Of a DNA stretch of 64,000 nt, positions 21,925-33,860 are shown one piece after another. How positions within the stretch are numbered: position 1 is the stretch's first letter; every line of letters starts with the position of its first letter. Below the pieces are notes generated by a model, which saw only the letters and a program-made list of their open reading frames with translations, searched no databases and had not been told where the DNA came from. The DNA is taken from the NCBI GenBank assembly GCA_033032175.1, contig CM065320.1, positions 3,844,001 through 3,908,000 of the forward strand. Direction: 5' to 3'. Origin of the DNA: Saturnia japonica. Taxonomy: Eukaryota > Arthropoda > Insecta > Lepidoptera > Saturniidae. The translations under genes were made by a program, and so were the position numbers.

Positions 21925-23201
21925 TTAGGTCGGGGGAAAAAGTATTTTCGTATAACGTAAGTAAAAAGTTGTTATAAAATTTATTTGGATGTACTATTTG
22001 TATCTGGATGGTTTTGGTAATATTAAAAACTTTACATTAAAAATAAAATTTAAAAATTCGTTTCCCGCTATTTTTCATTTGATTTTTTTTCTGTAAAAAT
22101 GAGTGAATCTAATGAAGAAATTCGACACATTTTAAAATATTGCAAAAAAACACAAAATGCAACTCAAGCAGCGAAAAAAAATTGTGATGTTTATGGACCT
22201 AATGCAGTGGCAATAAAATTAGCACAAAGTTGGGTCAAACGCTTCCAGTTCGGAAATTTTGATGTTAAAGATGCACCTCGCTCTGGTCGCCCTGTTACGA
22301 ATAAAATGGACGCCATTTTAGAAAAAGTGGAGCAAGAACGGCATATATATTTTGTAGTTACGATGTAGCTGAAGAATTGGAAATTAACCACAAAACAGTT
22401 TTAACTCCTTTGAAGAAAGCTGGCTATACCAAAAAGCTCGATATTTAAGTGCCACACGAGCTCACTGAAAGAAACCTAATGAATAGTGTACTCATTTACG
22501 ATTCATTATTTAGAGGTAATGAAACCGAGCCGTTTTTGAAGAGATTAATAACTGGCGATGAAAAGTGGATCACGTACGACAAGAACGTGCGAAAAAGGTC
22601 GTGGTCTAAGGTCAGCCAGGCTTCACAGACTGTGGCTAAACCTGGGCTAACTCGAAATAAGGTGATGCTGTGTGTATGGTGGGACTGGAAGGGCATTGTT
22701 CATTATGAGTTTATACCGCCCGGCAAAACCATCGATTCGGATCTCTACTGCCAACAACTGATGAGATTAAAGGAAGCAGTTGAGAGAAAGCGGCCGGAAT
22801 TGATCAACAGGAACGATGTGGTCTTGCATCACGATAACGCTAGACTACACACATCTTTAGCCACTCGGCAAAAATTAAGAGAGTTTGGCTCGAAGGTGTT
22901 AGTGCATCCACCATATAGCCCTGACCTTGCACCTTTAGATTTTCACCTGTTTCAGTCTCTTGAGAATTCTTTAGGTTCTGTAAGGTTAACATCAAGAAAG
23001 GACTGTCAAAACTATTTGTCGCGTTTTTTGATCAGAAGTCCCAAAGTTTCTACAGCAACGGGATCATATCTCTACCTACAAAATGGCAGAAAGTCATCGA
23101 ACAAAACGGCTTAAATATACTGTAAATAAATGTAAATAAACTTTGAAAAAAATGTCTTGAGTTTTCATATAAAAATGCGAAGAAACTTTTCCCCGACCCC
23201 A
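21925..23201 (+). mobile_element. Mariner element, 1277 bp, inserted into the tandem array
   Basis: The left end begins TTAGGTCGGGGGAAAAAGT and the right end, inverted, begins TGGGGTCGGGGAAAAGTTTC. TA flanks both sides (21923-21924 and 23202-23203). Length and TA duplication fit mariner. Removing the element and one TA restores the satellite junction GAAAAATACACCCC, so the insertion postdates the array. Confidence 0.92.
22099..23125 (+). pseudogene. Mariner transposase (DD34D), inactivated
   Basis: The transposase cuts and pastes the element. The ORF opens at 22099 with an N-terminal helix-turn-helix region (AQSWVKRFQFGNF, DAPRSGRP). The catalytic aspartates are all present: TGDEKW (codon at 22557), HHDNARLHTS (22833) and YSPDLAPLD (22938), with 34 residues between the second and third, the mariner spacing. 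Three lesions break it: a frameshift about 22345-22360 leading to a stop, a TAA at 22447-22449 where VPHEL is normally preceded by tryptophan, and a frameshift in a T run near 23025. The correct C-terminal frame reaches TAA at 23123-23125. The mariner subfamily was not determined. Confidence 0.9.
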
Positions 23202-23336
23202 TACACCCCATGCTTCCAGAGCTCTGAATGCACAAACACTCTGCAACAAGCCAGTTAGAAGTTCTCAATTAAGGTTACGAAAAATATACACCCATGCATC
23301 AAGAGCTCCGAATGTAAAAATACTCTACAACATAAT
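23202..23336 (+). repeat. Satellite-like tandem array, right part
   Basis: The rest of the split monomer and one further degraded monomer (TACACCCATGCATCAAGAGC, then CTCTACAACA). It continues the array of 21557-21924 after the mariner. Confidence 0.85.
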
Positions 23337-23892
23337 GTGTATGTCATTGTTTAAAATGTTTCTTAAAAGAATCCATTTTTTACATCTATTGCAGAAAATA
23401 TACAAAATGTATTTCGTCTAGCGTGCAACTTGTCGCAATATTTTCCTCAATTAGTCGCACCCAATGCGTACAATCCAAGAAAATGTAATTAATATAGCAA
23501 GTAGAGTGCATGGTGGACCGCTACATTCACTGGTGACACTTATCAAGTAGGCTGGAAGCGAGCGGTATCCACGTACCGCGCCATCGCAGGGCGTGAAGAA
23601 TGTCGCCCCTTGTTAAATCATACAATCCTCAGTCTTACAATTCTTTAAAATCAGAACTTTATTCACATACACGGATATATCATTTTTTGTTGAGTATTGA
23701 TTAAATTATATCAAAAGTAAACAAGGGAAGCAAGCAAAGTAAGAATCATCCAATCCGATAATTACACTCATATTGTAAATGTTTTATAGTCCAAGTTTGT
23801 AACTGGCATTGATAGTGACGAATTAAGGTGCAGCTGCCACCCTAACTGTGCTAAAGTTCAATTGAAAAGAAAGGTCACCTATCTATATACCT
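23337..23892. other. Gene-free stretch with a GC-richer patch
   Basis: No gene is supported. A GC-richer patch at 23510-23620 (GCGAGCGGTATCCACGTACC) has no recognised content. Confidence 0.4.
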
Positions 23893-24172
23893 AAATTAAA
23901 TGATTGAAGTTTACCGTTATGCGCGCATCACACAAATACTACTGGATAGATTTTGACTAAATTTCTATTGTTTTACTACTTATATAATTGGCGCTTATCA
24001 AACAAAAAAATCATCACGATATCTATATTCAATTAAAAAAATTTAAAGTTTTAAAAAATTACGATTTTTTATAAGCACTACGCGTTCAGCGATTTGTTTT
24101 CTTGCCGTGAAAGAGTGGGGATATAATAGTAATATAGATTAAGGCGAACGAAGTCGCGGGCGGTTGCTAATA
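23893..24172 (+). repeat. Helitron-like repeat family D, copy 2
   Basis: Aligns with 15722-15995 over its whole length. It ends AAGGCGAACGAAGTCGCGGG then CGGTTGCTAAT, close to the terminus of copy 1. Confidence 0.55.
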
Positions 24173-24349
24173 CCAAATAATTATAACAGAACGACCAGGG
24201 TAAAGATTGCGAAAATCTTAACTACCTACTATAAGTACCTATACTGACTGAATAGTATACAGTACCTACATATCAAATAAATCACTATAAGAAAGAAATT
24301 ATTGTTCTAATTCTATAGGATTGCGTTATATATATGTATGTAAATACTT

Positions 24350-24699
24350 AATAATAATATTATAAAGCTCAGGAGATTGCTTGTCTGTTTGAACGCGTTA
24401 ATATCTGGAACTACCACACAGATTTGGAAAAATATTTTTTACATTTAACAGCCGATTTATTGTGAAAGGTTATAGGCGATATGCGTGAAGTTACACTCTA
24501 CGAATCTAAAGAGCGCAGCAACAACCACGAACGTCAATCAATCTGGAAAGGTATAGAAAAGTATGGGAAGTGAGAACATCGATAAACTACGTAGTACCTA
24601 CACGGATGCGTAGGCGATGCCGTGGCGCGGCGCGGTGGCGGTGTATTTGAGAGTCGGTCGAATAAATTTAACACAGGTGAAACCGTGGGGCACAGCTAG
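24350..24699 (+). mobile_element. Lep1-type Helitron-like element, near complete
   Basis: Starts with ATTATAAAGCTCAGG, a TGTCTGTTTGAACGCG run and AATATCTGGAACTACC; passes through GGTTATAGGCGATATG and a GC-rich centre GGCGCGGCGCGGTGG; ends AGGTGAAACCGTGGGG then CACAGCTAG/T. The end pattern matches 56733 and 44113. Confidence 0.65.
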
Positions 24700-24799
24700 T
24701 ATTTAATAATCAATTTATTCACAGAAAGAATATACAAAATAAATAATAAAAGATATAGAAAAAATTAATATGTACATATTGCAATTACATAATATCGAC

Positions 24800-24921
24800 A
24801 GGCCTCGTGGCGCAGTGATAGTAAGCTCGATTAGAATCGAGAGGTCGTAGGTTCGATCCTTGCCCATGACTGACTATTTTGTGATGAGTATAAATGTCAC
24901 TTGTTTGTTGGGTGCTAATTA
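24800..24921 (+). mobile_element. tRNA-derived SINE, left part
   Basis: GCCTCGTGGCGCAGTGATAG resembles an RNA polymerase III A box and GGTTCGATCC a B box, about 40 bp further, giving a tRNA-like head. No paired acceptor stem or CCA-ready end is seen, so this is a SINE and not a tRNA gene. The body continues after the Jockey insertion at 26224. Confidence 0.75.
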
Positions 24922-25701
24922 AAGTGGTTTAACGAGTGGCGTATAGCCGTTAATCCCTCGAAGAGCGCCGCGATGCTCTTCGATGCGGATTCGTCACAGA
25001 TACCGTGGAAGCTTAAACCTGTTAAGCTCTACGATAATCCGATTCCGTATGTAAGAGAGACCAAATATCTAGGGGTAACCCTAGATAGTAGGCTCTCTTT
25101 TAGACCCCACATCCGTAAGGTTAGGAACAGGGCCGCGTGGGTCCTGGGCCGGTTGCATCCTCTGTTGTGTTCGGTGAGTAAAATGTCCACGCGACATAAG
25201 CTCACGCTCTACAAGACGTGTATTCGACCAATTTTGACATACAGTTGCGCCGTGTTCGCACATATGTCCGAGTCGAGTTTCAAACGGTTACAATCGATAC
25301 AGAATAGGTTCCTCTATCGTCTCACCGGGGCCCCGTGGTATGTTCGAAGCGTAGATCTCCATAGAGATATGGAGCTTCCTTCGATACATGCCTACGTTAA
25401 ACAGCTCTCCCGTTCGTATTTCGACACCGCGTCGAACCACGCGAATCCGTTAATAAAAACAGCCGCCACTTATGTTCCGGCACCCACGGACATCCGGTGC
25501 AAACGCCGGCCGCGCAATATTTTTATTGATCCCGACGATCACATCGAAAATTCGAATAAATATTACACATCCGTCTCTCCAAACAGAGCGTGCCAGCGCC
25601 CACGCCCGCGTAACCACCGTTCTCTCCGCAGAGGGCGGGCGGTCAATTTCGCTCCAGCACACCCGTCACGTCCACCCTCTCTAGCGGTAACCCAAGCCTA
25701 G
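24922..25701 (+). pseudogene. Jockey-type LINE polymerase, 5'-truncated C-terminal part
   Basis: Reading is open in frame from the element's first base (KWFNEWRIAVNPSKSAAM) to the stop at 25699-25701. Landmarks after the palm are RETKYLGVTLDSRLSFRPHI, LTLYKTCIRPILTYSCAVFA and LQSIQNRFLYRLTGAPWYVR, all typical of Jockey-clade polymerases. The catalytic FADD core lies upstream and was never inserted: this is 5' truncation, as expected of aborted LINE reverse transcription. The remaining frame has no stop, which suggests a fairly young insertion. GC content is visibly higher than the flanks. Confidence 0.88.
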
Positions 25702-25910
25702 GTCCGTTCCTCGGTGTGAAACCCTTGGGTCAGGCAACCGCCCGCGCGATACAAGTGACACTGTACGTGCATCACTTAGCTACCTACATACAACACTACA
25801 CACGTATGAACATACACACGTGCACACCACACAGGTACATAGGTTCTGTGAGGGACCTTTTTTTTTCTTTTTTTACGCTAGTTAGTGTAGAAACATTCCG
25901 ATTACTGAAT

Positions 25911-25966
25911 ACACATACGCACGGTTCCTTCCTTCCTCCCAGGAGGAAGGGAACGTGCCTATGTGT
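25911..25966 (+). repeat. Long imperfect hairpin in the Jockey 3' UTR
   Basis: Left arm ACACATACGCACGGTTCCTT and on to TTCCT; right arm AGGAGGAAGGGAACGTGC then CTATGTGT. About 26 bp can pair around a CCC loop with few mismatches. Structured 3' ends can be recognised by LINE polymerases, but that role here is inference. Confidence 0.6.
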
Positions 25967-26223
25967 ATATTTAGTTAGCTCGAATCGTAGGTGTAGGGAT
26001 TCGAATAGATCGCGACCTATTTGCGAACGCGACGACCGCCCGAGCCGAGGTCCGGCCACTTTGGCACCCTCGTGCGAGTCGTCCACGAAACTTTCGCGGC
26101 TGAGTGCCCTCTGCGCTCGCCCCCAAGTCCGGTGAAGCTGTAAAAGCCGCAGCGGCTTTAGGGCCCCTAAGGCTAACAGTGTAGTCAGTTCTAAAAAAAA
26201 AAAAAAAAAAAGGGTGCTAATTA

Positions 26224-26330
26224 TCTATATATGCTTAGTTATCTTAATATTCTATGCTTAGCTTGGAATTAAATGGCCGTGTGTGAAATTGTGTAAAAAA
26301 TCTATAAAATACACAGATACAACAAAATCA
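26224..26330 (+). mobile_element. tRNA-derived SINE, right part
   Basis: Continuation of the SINE split at 24921: TCTATATATGCTTAGTTATC, then GGAATTAAATGGCCGTGTG and TGTGAAATTGTG. This body style is common behind tRNA-like heads in lepidopteran SINEs. The 3' limit is approximate. Confidence 0.55.
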
Positions 26331-26841
26331 GCTAATTCGTGGAACTCTTATAACAACATGAAAAACTGATAGTTATTGCAAAGATATACCCTACGTTAAC
26401 CTTCTATGTATTTTGTATTTAAAACTACATACAAATTGAGGAACACTGAATAAATTTGAGTCACGTGCTAAAATTTAAACAATCGTGTCGTGACGAATAT
26501 TTCATATCAGATTACGTGAAATCTACAACTCTAACATTATCAGATAAATAGTCACTAAAATACCAAAGTATGTCTTTATAATATATCATTCTCAATTTCT
26601 TAACATTCATTATGAATAATCAAACTGCAATCGGTAGCTCAGGTAAATAATGACGATTCCGTATTATTATTATTTTAATTCTACTAGTGCGTAGCGATAG
26701 ATTTAAAATAAAATTTAAGGGCCCTTAAGAAAACCTTACTCCAATACTGCAACACAATTTTACCCTTCGTAGAAAGCTACGACTAATGTAATTGTAGACT
26801 TTTAACCGAGGTGTTTCGCAGGGTATTTTATCGTTTTGACA

Positions 26842-27520
26842 CTAAGGTTGAAATCTATAGAGCGTACTCAGTCTTAGCTCAGCCTTAGCTTAGCTCAAAC
26901 TTCGCTAAGAATTTACTCATCGCAATCTTAGCTTTCCAATTTATAGTCGTTTTAGAACTGTCTCGTAACTGTCAATTAACGTTTTGATACCGCACCTGGA
27001 CTGTTAAATTTCTTCAGGTCAAACAAATAAATTAATCACGTATTATGTATAGAAAATTATAAAGCTATTTAAAATAGAATTTAAATTGTGTAATTGTATA
27101 ATATGTATTCAACTTGCTTTAAAGTAAAAATGACAGATTATTCGTACATAAAATAAAAAGATTAAAGTTTCAAACCATTAACGAGATACAACTGCAAAGA
27201 ACAGGAATAACAAAACGTCTACGTAATAAAAACAGTCATTTCTATGTAGTAACCAATAAGAATCAAAGAATACAGATAATTTAAAAAGTGTATAAAATCA
27301 CTGTTATTTCACTATTATGCTGCTATACTATATTTTTAGTCGTATAATACCCAAGTTTTCCGTAAGTCGTCGAATTCGATGACTTCAACTTTACTCAGGC
27401 AGAGATGGAGCTAATGCTAATGCTAATGCTAAGCTTGCGACTATAATTTTCAATTTCGGAACTTAAGGCTGAGCTAAGACTGAGCTACGACTGAGTACGC
27501 TCTATAGATTTCAACCTTAG
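26842..27520. mobile_element. MITE with terminal inverted repeats, ~680 bp
   Basis: The left end CTAAGGTTGAAATCTATAGA, continuing GCGTACTCAGTC and TAGCTCAG, is matched inversely at the right end (ending CCTTAG at 27520). Pairing extends about 50 bp. It has no coding capacity. An inner GCTAAT triplet repeat lies near 27413. No clear target duplication is seen, so the superfamily is not assigned. Confidence 0.75.
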
Positions 27521-30500
27521 CCATCACTTCTTAAGCACACGCTCAGCACTAAAGATTTGCTCCACTTATCACGGGCATATACCATAGAGAAAAGATTGTA
27601 CACAGGGAAAATAGTTGACACCAAAGACAGAGCCACTAATGTTTCTTTTGTAACCCCTTAAAGTGAAAATATAGGTACAGTGTTGACCACTGTGCGATAA
27701 TTATCGTACAAATATATAACAATTTTATATCAACATAGTACACCCTACGGTACAACGTAGGTATCATTATTGTAATTAAATACAATAAGATAATTTAGCT
27801 TAAAGGATAATGAAAGAAAATCGTAATTATATAATATCTTTCTGCAGAAATTTGGACCGCCACAATGCAAAAGAAATGCAGAAATAATTATTTTTAGTGC
27901 GGTATTCAGGTGATATTTTTTGTAAAAAAGCGACCGAAGTTTTGGTTTCATCCACTTTCCTATTGCCTATTCAACGATATAATTGACTTCCAAGCCAAAA
28001 TTTCATTAAACCCCGCAAAACCGGGCAGCCAATAGAAAGTGTTTGATGAACAAACATTCAAACAAACGTACTTTGCAGTTTATAAAATACATTAGATTAT
28101 ATTGTTATAAACATTTCTATACATGAATTGAAGGAAAATTAATTTTTCATCTAAAGTCAGTAAAATATACTATTCGAATGTAACCAAATAACTGATTGGT
28201 AGTTTATTATAAAATCTCAGAGTTTAAAACCATAACAATAAAAAATAACACGGAATTACGAATAAAAAGTGATGTTTTACATAAACATAATATACTTACA
28301 TATTGCAACCGACAATATAATATATTGATGCCATTACAGTCCAGCCGGCACAATTATATATTACTGTGATCTTTATATCAAACTATGAAGACAATGTCGT
28401 TTGCTACGTGACTGGGTTACGATATGTTGTGTGTGGTTGGATATGCTTGTCCATTACAGAAATACTTGCACATAGCGGCTGTATTTTTAATATTATAGAC
28501 TTGCATGTGACCAAAACCAACATCATTTGGTCATATTGAAATGTTTTACAAACAAATAAATTAATTAGATACTTTTTTAATATGTAAGTATATATATAAC
28601 CAATCGAAAAAGTAAAATTTTTCGGTATGCCAACTTATGGAATTTGATTTGCGGATCCTCTATATTCAAATTAGGTATATTATGTACCTAAATAAAATAT
28701 ATAAAGTAAAATTGTTTCTGCTGTATATTGTAATGCAAATAATTTACATTCATATACTGTGTTAAATTATCACCTAATTCGTTAAAACGAGAAGCAAGCA
28801 AACACGTCAGGAAGTACACTAAGACACTAACATCTTGAGAACCTGTATTTTTTTCTTGGGTAAATCATCGGTTTGTTCAGTGACCGCCGCGCCGCGCCTC
28901 TTAGCGTCGCGTCGCGTCGGTCAGTCATAAACTGGTCGACAAAAAGTATGCATATATTTGAATTTAATTTAACGAACAGGAAACACTGAGACGCCACGAC
29001 ACGATGTACGAACAATCCGTAGAATAAAACGATAGGTATACTGCAAAATAAAAGTATATTATAACGCAGGTTATCACGGAAAATTTTGCCCGGGTACCTA
29101 TATCTTATAATCAAAAGTAAACAAAACCTGCTTGATGTCAGGAAATACATGGATGATGTAGGAAGCACTTATTAAATATAAATAGACAATAACAATTCGG
29201 ATTCAAAGAGTATAATTGTTTCCTATAAAACTTTTTATTATTTTCAAAGTATTTATAATATAATTACCATATCCTTATTTGACTAGGTACCTACAGATAA
29301 TTGAGATTCAAATTAATATATTACGCTTTATACTTTTATAGTGGTATTATTCTGCAAATTTAAATTTGTAAATTATCATAACTAATTAATAATAAGCAAT
29401 AAATATATAAAAAGTTGCAAATGACATCAAACGGGAAATGTGTGCTCGAAAACGTAGCACAAGCAAAACATATATTTACATACGATGTAATCTAAAAACC
29501 AGAAGCACTCAGTTCCTAGTCAACTACCTAGTAAATAGATTAAATTAAAACAACATACCCTGAAAAGAAGCAGCAACCGTTAAAATAAAACTTTTATGGG
29601 TAAGATAGACAGCGAATTGACTTTCGAGTAAATTTGAACCATTCATAATTTTTAAAGCAAAAGGTTGAGTCTATAACGTTAAGTTTGACAATTGCATAGA
29701 GTTCATCAATCTTCCAACACTGTATATGGATATTGCTTAACAATGACTCAAGTCATCTAGTGAAATTATTAATTGGTCCCAGCGACATCACAAAGAAGCG
29801 GAAATATAAAACTTCTGCAGTGGGACCCTGCGGCGTGATGCGCTTTACCTGACTCTTGCCCTGCCATTGTATCCTTATTTCAAAGGTATAATATTATAAA
29901 TATATAACCTTTTGAAATGTTGTGAGAAATTGTGCAAAGAACGGTCATACGTCACCTACGATTCAAAAAATAATCTATCGCGTTATGTACCGAAGTTATA
30001 AAAAAATATAACCCAGCAACCGTAAAATGGAAGACTCTTAATATAACCCTTTTAGCCTATTTATACCTGTATGATACTTAGTCCTCGTTAAAAAAATAAG
30101 AACAACAGTTATCCATGAGCGAATGAGTTGTTTTTTAGTTTAGTTTCTCTTGACGCGTTTACTAGAGATATTAGACTAGTTGAATCTTTTTTAAAGTAGG
30201 CCCTAAATTAATAATTAGTGTTCAATTAGAGGAAAAAATATATTACCATACTTTTTTAGGACCTAGAAAATCACAAAACTTTATTTTAAAAGTTTAGATA
30301 CTTTTCGTAAACAGGCGGAATCGCTGTCAGCCGTAATAAACAATAAATGTCAATATACAGCTAAGACTACATAGCTAATTTTACTCTTAAAAGATTCGAC
30401 ATGAAATGTGCTTAGAGTCCTATGACGTCACAACATGGCCGACACAAATATTGTTTTTTTTTTAAGTCAAATACTACAGAAAATATTTATTTATTACGCC

Positions 30501-31764
30501 AAATTTTATGAGTCAAGTAGCGAATTGAGAGTTGCGCGCGCATTAAGTGAATAATGTGATATGATTGATAATAGTATGACTTTTTAATTTTGTAAATTAA
30601 AATGGTTTAACGTTGTATTAAATTTTTGGACTTTTATTTGTCTTCTTACGCCACAGACTTACTTCTTAAGTGCGTACCTACATAAGTACACATATTTTTG
30701 AAGTTAAATATCTATAAGGAGGTTTGGATAGGAAGTATATTCATGTAATTTGTCATCGACATGTTTCGTGACCTGTTAACGATAAATGGAGTCTTTGTAG
30801 CAATAATTATAACCTAAAAATTAAACAAACAAAAAATTAATTAATTTTGATATCCAAAAATAACAATTGTTTGTTTACTTTTAAGTTTTCCCTTCTGTTG
30901 GCAGTCCTAATGAATGCTTTGTTTTTTTTTACTTGGAATGACATGTTTACAAGATTTCTATATAATCCAAATTCGTTCATTTCCTTTGCGGAGTATTCTA
31001 GAGATACTTTTTATTGAAATGTAAACTTCCTATTAATTTACATAGTGCAGAACAAAATCATGCCTTTTATATTGACATTTAACAAGAATGTGAATCTACA
31101 GGTAGTCGGTGAATCCATTTTGCAAATGAGAGGAAAACAAGATAAGTAGGTACCTAACGATGATGTTAAAAAATTATTATCGGAAACAATTTTTTTTATT
31201 CTTAACAGCTTTAACGTTATGGCCTCAATCTCACCTGATTAAGTTATCACATAAAGTATTAAACAATTATTTTAAACTAGAACTGGCATTCCTCTTCAAG
31301 TCATATATTCACACCTCTTTGTCCCATCCGATGTACATATAAACGGACTGGATGGTCCCGATTCGTTGAACTACCTTGTCCACTGGCCATTCTATATCTC
31401 ACAGATGAGTGTCAAACAAAACCGAGAATACTTCCTGGAAAGGACACCGCGGCGCCTTAGAGCCCCTTATATTTTTTGTGCCCTTAAAGATAACAAATGA
31501 TGCACTTAGAAAAAAAAGAATCCGACCTGTTCATAGAGATAACGATCAGAATGATTTTTATGGAAATGCTCTGGAATTATAATGAACAAGAATCCTTTGG
31601 GATGCGAAGGAACGACCAGACAATACGTCGGCAAGAGATACGCCATAAAGATTTTAATGCATACTTAATCTGATAAAATTTTCACCACTTTAATTGTTAT
31701 TAAAGTGCTTGAACTTTCTACATTGAGATATTTAGTACCTTTAGATCAACAGATTATTATAATA
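27521..31764. other. Gene-free AT-rich stretch
   Basis: No gene is supported. A 113-codon minus-strand ORF at 28827-29168 has no recognised domain and random-looking composition. A GC-rich patch (GCCGCGCCGCGCCTC, then GCGTCGCGTCGCGTCGG) lies at 28880-28920. Confidence 0.45.
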
Positions 31765-32524
31765 CCTGTACAAAATAAAATTGAAGTGTCTATTTGTTAT
31801 GTCAAAATGTTTGTTTGTTATGTCAGCTTTTTACTAAATGCATATCATCGTTCGGCATTCATTAATGCGAGTGTTTTGGGTTACTTTATAGGAGACACAA
31901 AAAACTGATTTGATTGTATTGCATACTTTACTATTTGCTAAATAACTCAATTTTGGGTAGTTATTTGGTCGTATTTGAAATACACAAAAGCGCATTTGAA
32001 AGTATATTATCGATTTCAAAAGAAAAAGAAAATTGTTATATTTTCACATTCGCGGTACTGAACGCCGAACGACGATATGCATTTATGTAAAGTTTAAAAT
32101 ATTGTCTGCCTGTTTTTCTGTTTTTTTCTGACTAATCTCCGAAACGGTTGGACTAATTTTGACGCGATGTTCACTGGCTGATAGCCAATGTTATATAGAG
32201 TATCTAACTTAGGCTCCTTTTGACTTAGAAAAATAGGGTTCAGCGCAAATAAAAATCCATTCGGAAAACGACGACTTTGGGGCACTTAAATGGCTTACGC
32301 TGAGTAATACATAAGAGACATATAAAATTAATGTAGTATATAATTGTAGATCTTAAAATGACCTACAAAAAAGTTAGCGAGAGCATATATCTATCTTCTA
32401 AAGGTAACTCACGATAAGCATTTTTGTCTTTAAAATAACCGGGAGCGGGGACGCGAAGATATGCGCGTGTGCCTGATGGAGGGCATTCTATAATACACGC
32501 AAGCGCAGCCGCTGGCACAGCTAG
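31765..32524 (+). mobile_element. Helitron-like repeat family B, with about 230 bp extra sequence
   Basis: Starts with GAAGTGTCTATTTGTTATG and TTTTTACTAAATGCATATC, is interrupted at about 31845-32085, resumes with TCTCCGAAACGGTTGGAC and ends CGCAAGCGCAGCCGCTGG then CACAGCTAGTAG. The interrupting sequence is unassigned. Confidence 0.6.
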
Positions 32525-32639
32525 TAGTAAATTATATAATAATAACCTTCGGTATTTTACACATTGTTGCAGTAGTTAACCAATGCGATAGTAAATAAAA
32601 GAACACTTCTAGATATGTTTTTATTACTAGAAGCACGGC

Positions 32640-33010
32640 AAAGTAACGGATTTGTGCCTGATGCTAAACCCAGTACAATTCAAAAACAACGACAACCACT
32701 GACAGATCTGCAATCAACCGACGGTGGTCACTGTCATGCTGGCTTGCAAGTCGGCAGCTGGATATACATTGGCTGATGCCGAAACACGACATACCAAAAA
32801 AGTAATTGCGACCGGTTTATCAACATAAGCATGGTGGTCGCTACCCGGTCGGGTATAGATTCCTACCATCTCATTCCTGATTGATTAGTTGATTACTGAA
32901 TATATACCGGCTGATCCCAGAATGCGATACGCCGAAGTATGCCACTATGGCTGGTGTTACACTTTATGTATGGTGCTCGCGATCCAGTCGGAGATAATTG
33001 ATGGACAGAA
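32640..33010 (+). repeat. Repeat family E, two tandem-like units
   Basis: Two related blocks (about 32760-32870 and 32900-33000) share ATA(T/C)A..GGCTGAT.CC, GAA..CGA.A..CC and ATGGTGGTCGC/ATGGTGCTCGC words, followed by a CCGGTCGG or CCAGTCGG motif. Related sequence occurs at 43545-43765 and 46665-46790. It has no coding potential. Confidence 0.4.
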
Positions 33011-33639
33011 ATCCAGCAATAACAAGTATATTTTAACCTACTATTTTTGATTTTTCAGTATAAATTCAGCTCAGAAACAATTTAAATTCACGATACATAA
33101 AATATAAATCGCAATGTTCCTCCACAGATACCTATGTAAATCCGAAATATCATTGCTTGCCATTTTGTTTCCTATACAATCTTTTGTTCGGAAGTGAAGA
33201 AGTGCCTCGTACTTGGTAATATAAAGATTTCTATTGTCAGTGAGTTAATATAAGCCGTACCAAATTCCTGCCCATTGTATACCGCAGACGTTACCTGCAT
33301 TTGAAAGGAACGGCAGTGTGGATTGCACATTATCAAACGCAGTTTATAAACAGGCATTAACATCACATAATACATCAAGAGTACTTGTAAGAATACGTGT
33401 TAAAGTGGGCTGGACTTTGTAATTGATTACGCAAAAAAAAATTTGAAAATATATATTATAATAAAATTTTAGCATTATCCATTTTTTTTTTTAATCTTTA
33501 AATAAAGCAAAACCAGTAACATACTCGTCTTCAAGTATACATTTTTAAGCCTTTGTCAGTAATCGTTCTCCAAAGACAAGTAACTGTATACGATTTACTA
33601 TCTTTGATCATCCTATAAATAATAATTAATCTATATTAT

Positions 33640-33860
33640 TACGTAATATAATAAAGCTGAAGTTTATTTGTTTGTTTAAACACACGCTAATCTCTGGAAG
33701 TACCAGTCGGATTCAAAATTTTTTTTTGTATATGATATCCAAATTTATGAAAAATAGTAGGATATCTAACATTAGGCTTCACCTATCAGCTAGCTTTAAA
33801 TATATTTTTTTAAGTAAGTTGGAAGACAAAGCGCCTTCGAACTGCTTTATTCGGTAATGA
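33640..33860 (+). mobile_element. Lep1-type Helitron-like element, partial
   Basis: TAATATAATAAAGCTGAAG, TTTGTTTGTTTAAACACACG, CTAATCTCTGGAAGTACC and later GAACTGCTTTATTCGG. The 3' half is missing. Confidence 0.55.

Larger units (their letters stand above)
24922..26211 (+). mobile_element. 5'-truncated Jockey-like LINE with poly(A) and 12-bp target duplication
   Basis: The element is flanked by GGGTGCTAATTA at 24910-24921 and 26212-26223. It comprises 780 bp of polymerase frame, a 3' untranslated region of about 490 bp and a poly(A) run of about 19 at 26193-26211. The duplication allows exact reconstruction of the empty SINE site. Confidence 0.92.

Noticed and set aside
24801..24870. tRNA gene on the plus strand
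   Set aside because: A-box and B-box-like words are present, but the ends do not form an acceptor stem and the sequence continues as a SINE body.
28827..29168. 113-codon ORF on the minus strand
   Set aside because: No recognised motif, composition typical of AT-rich chance ORFs, no codon-level sign of selection visible.
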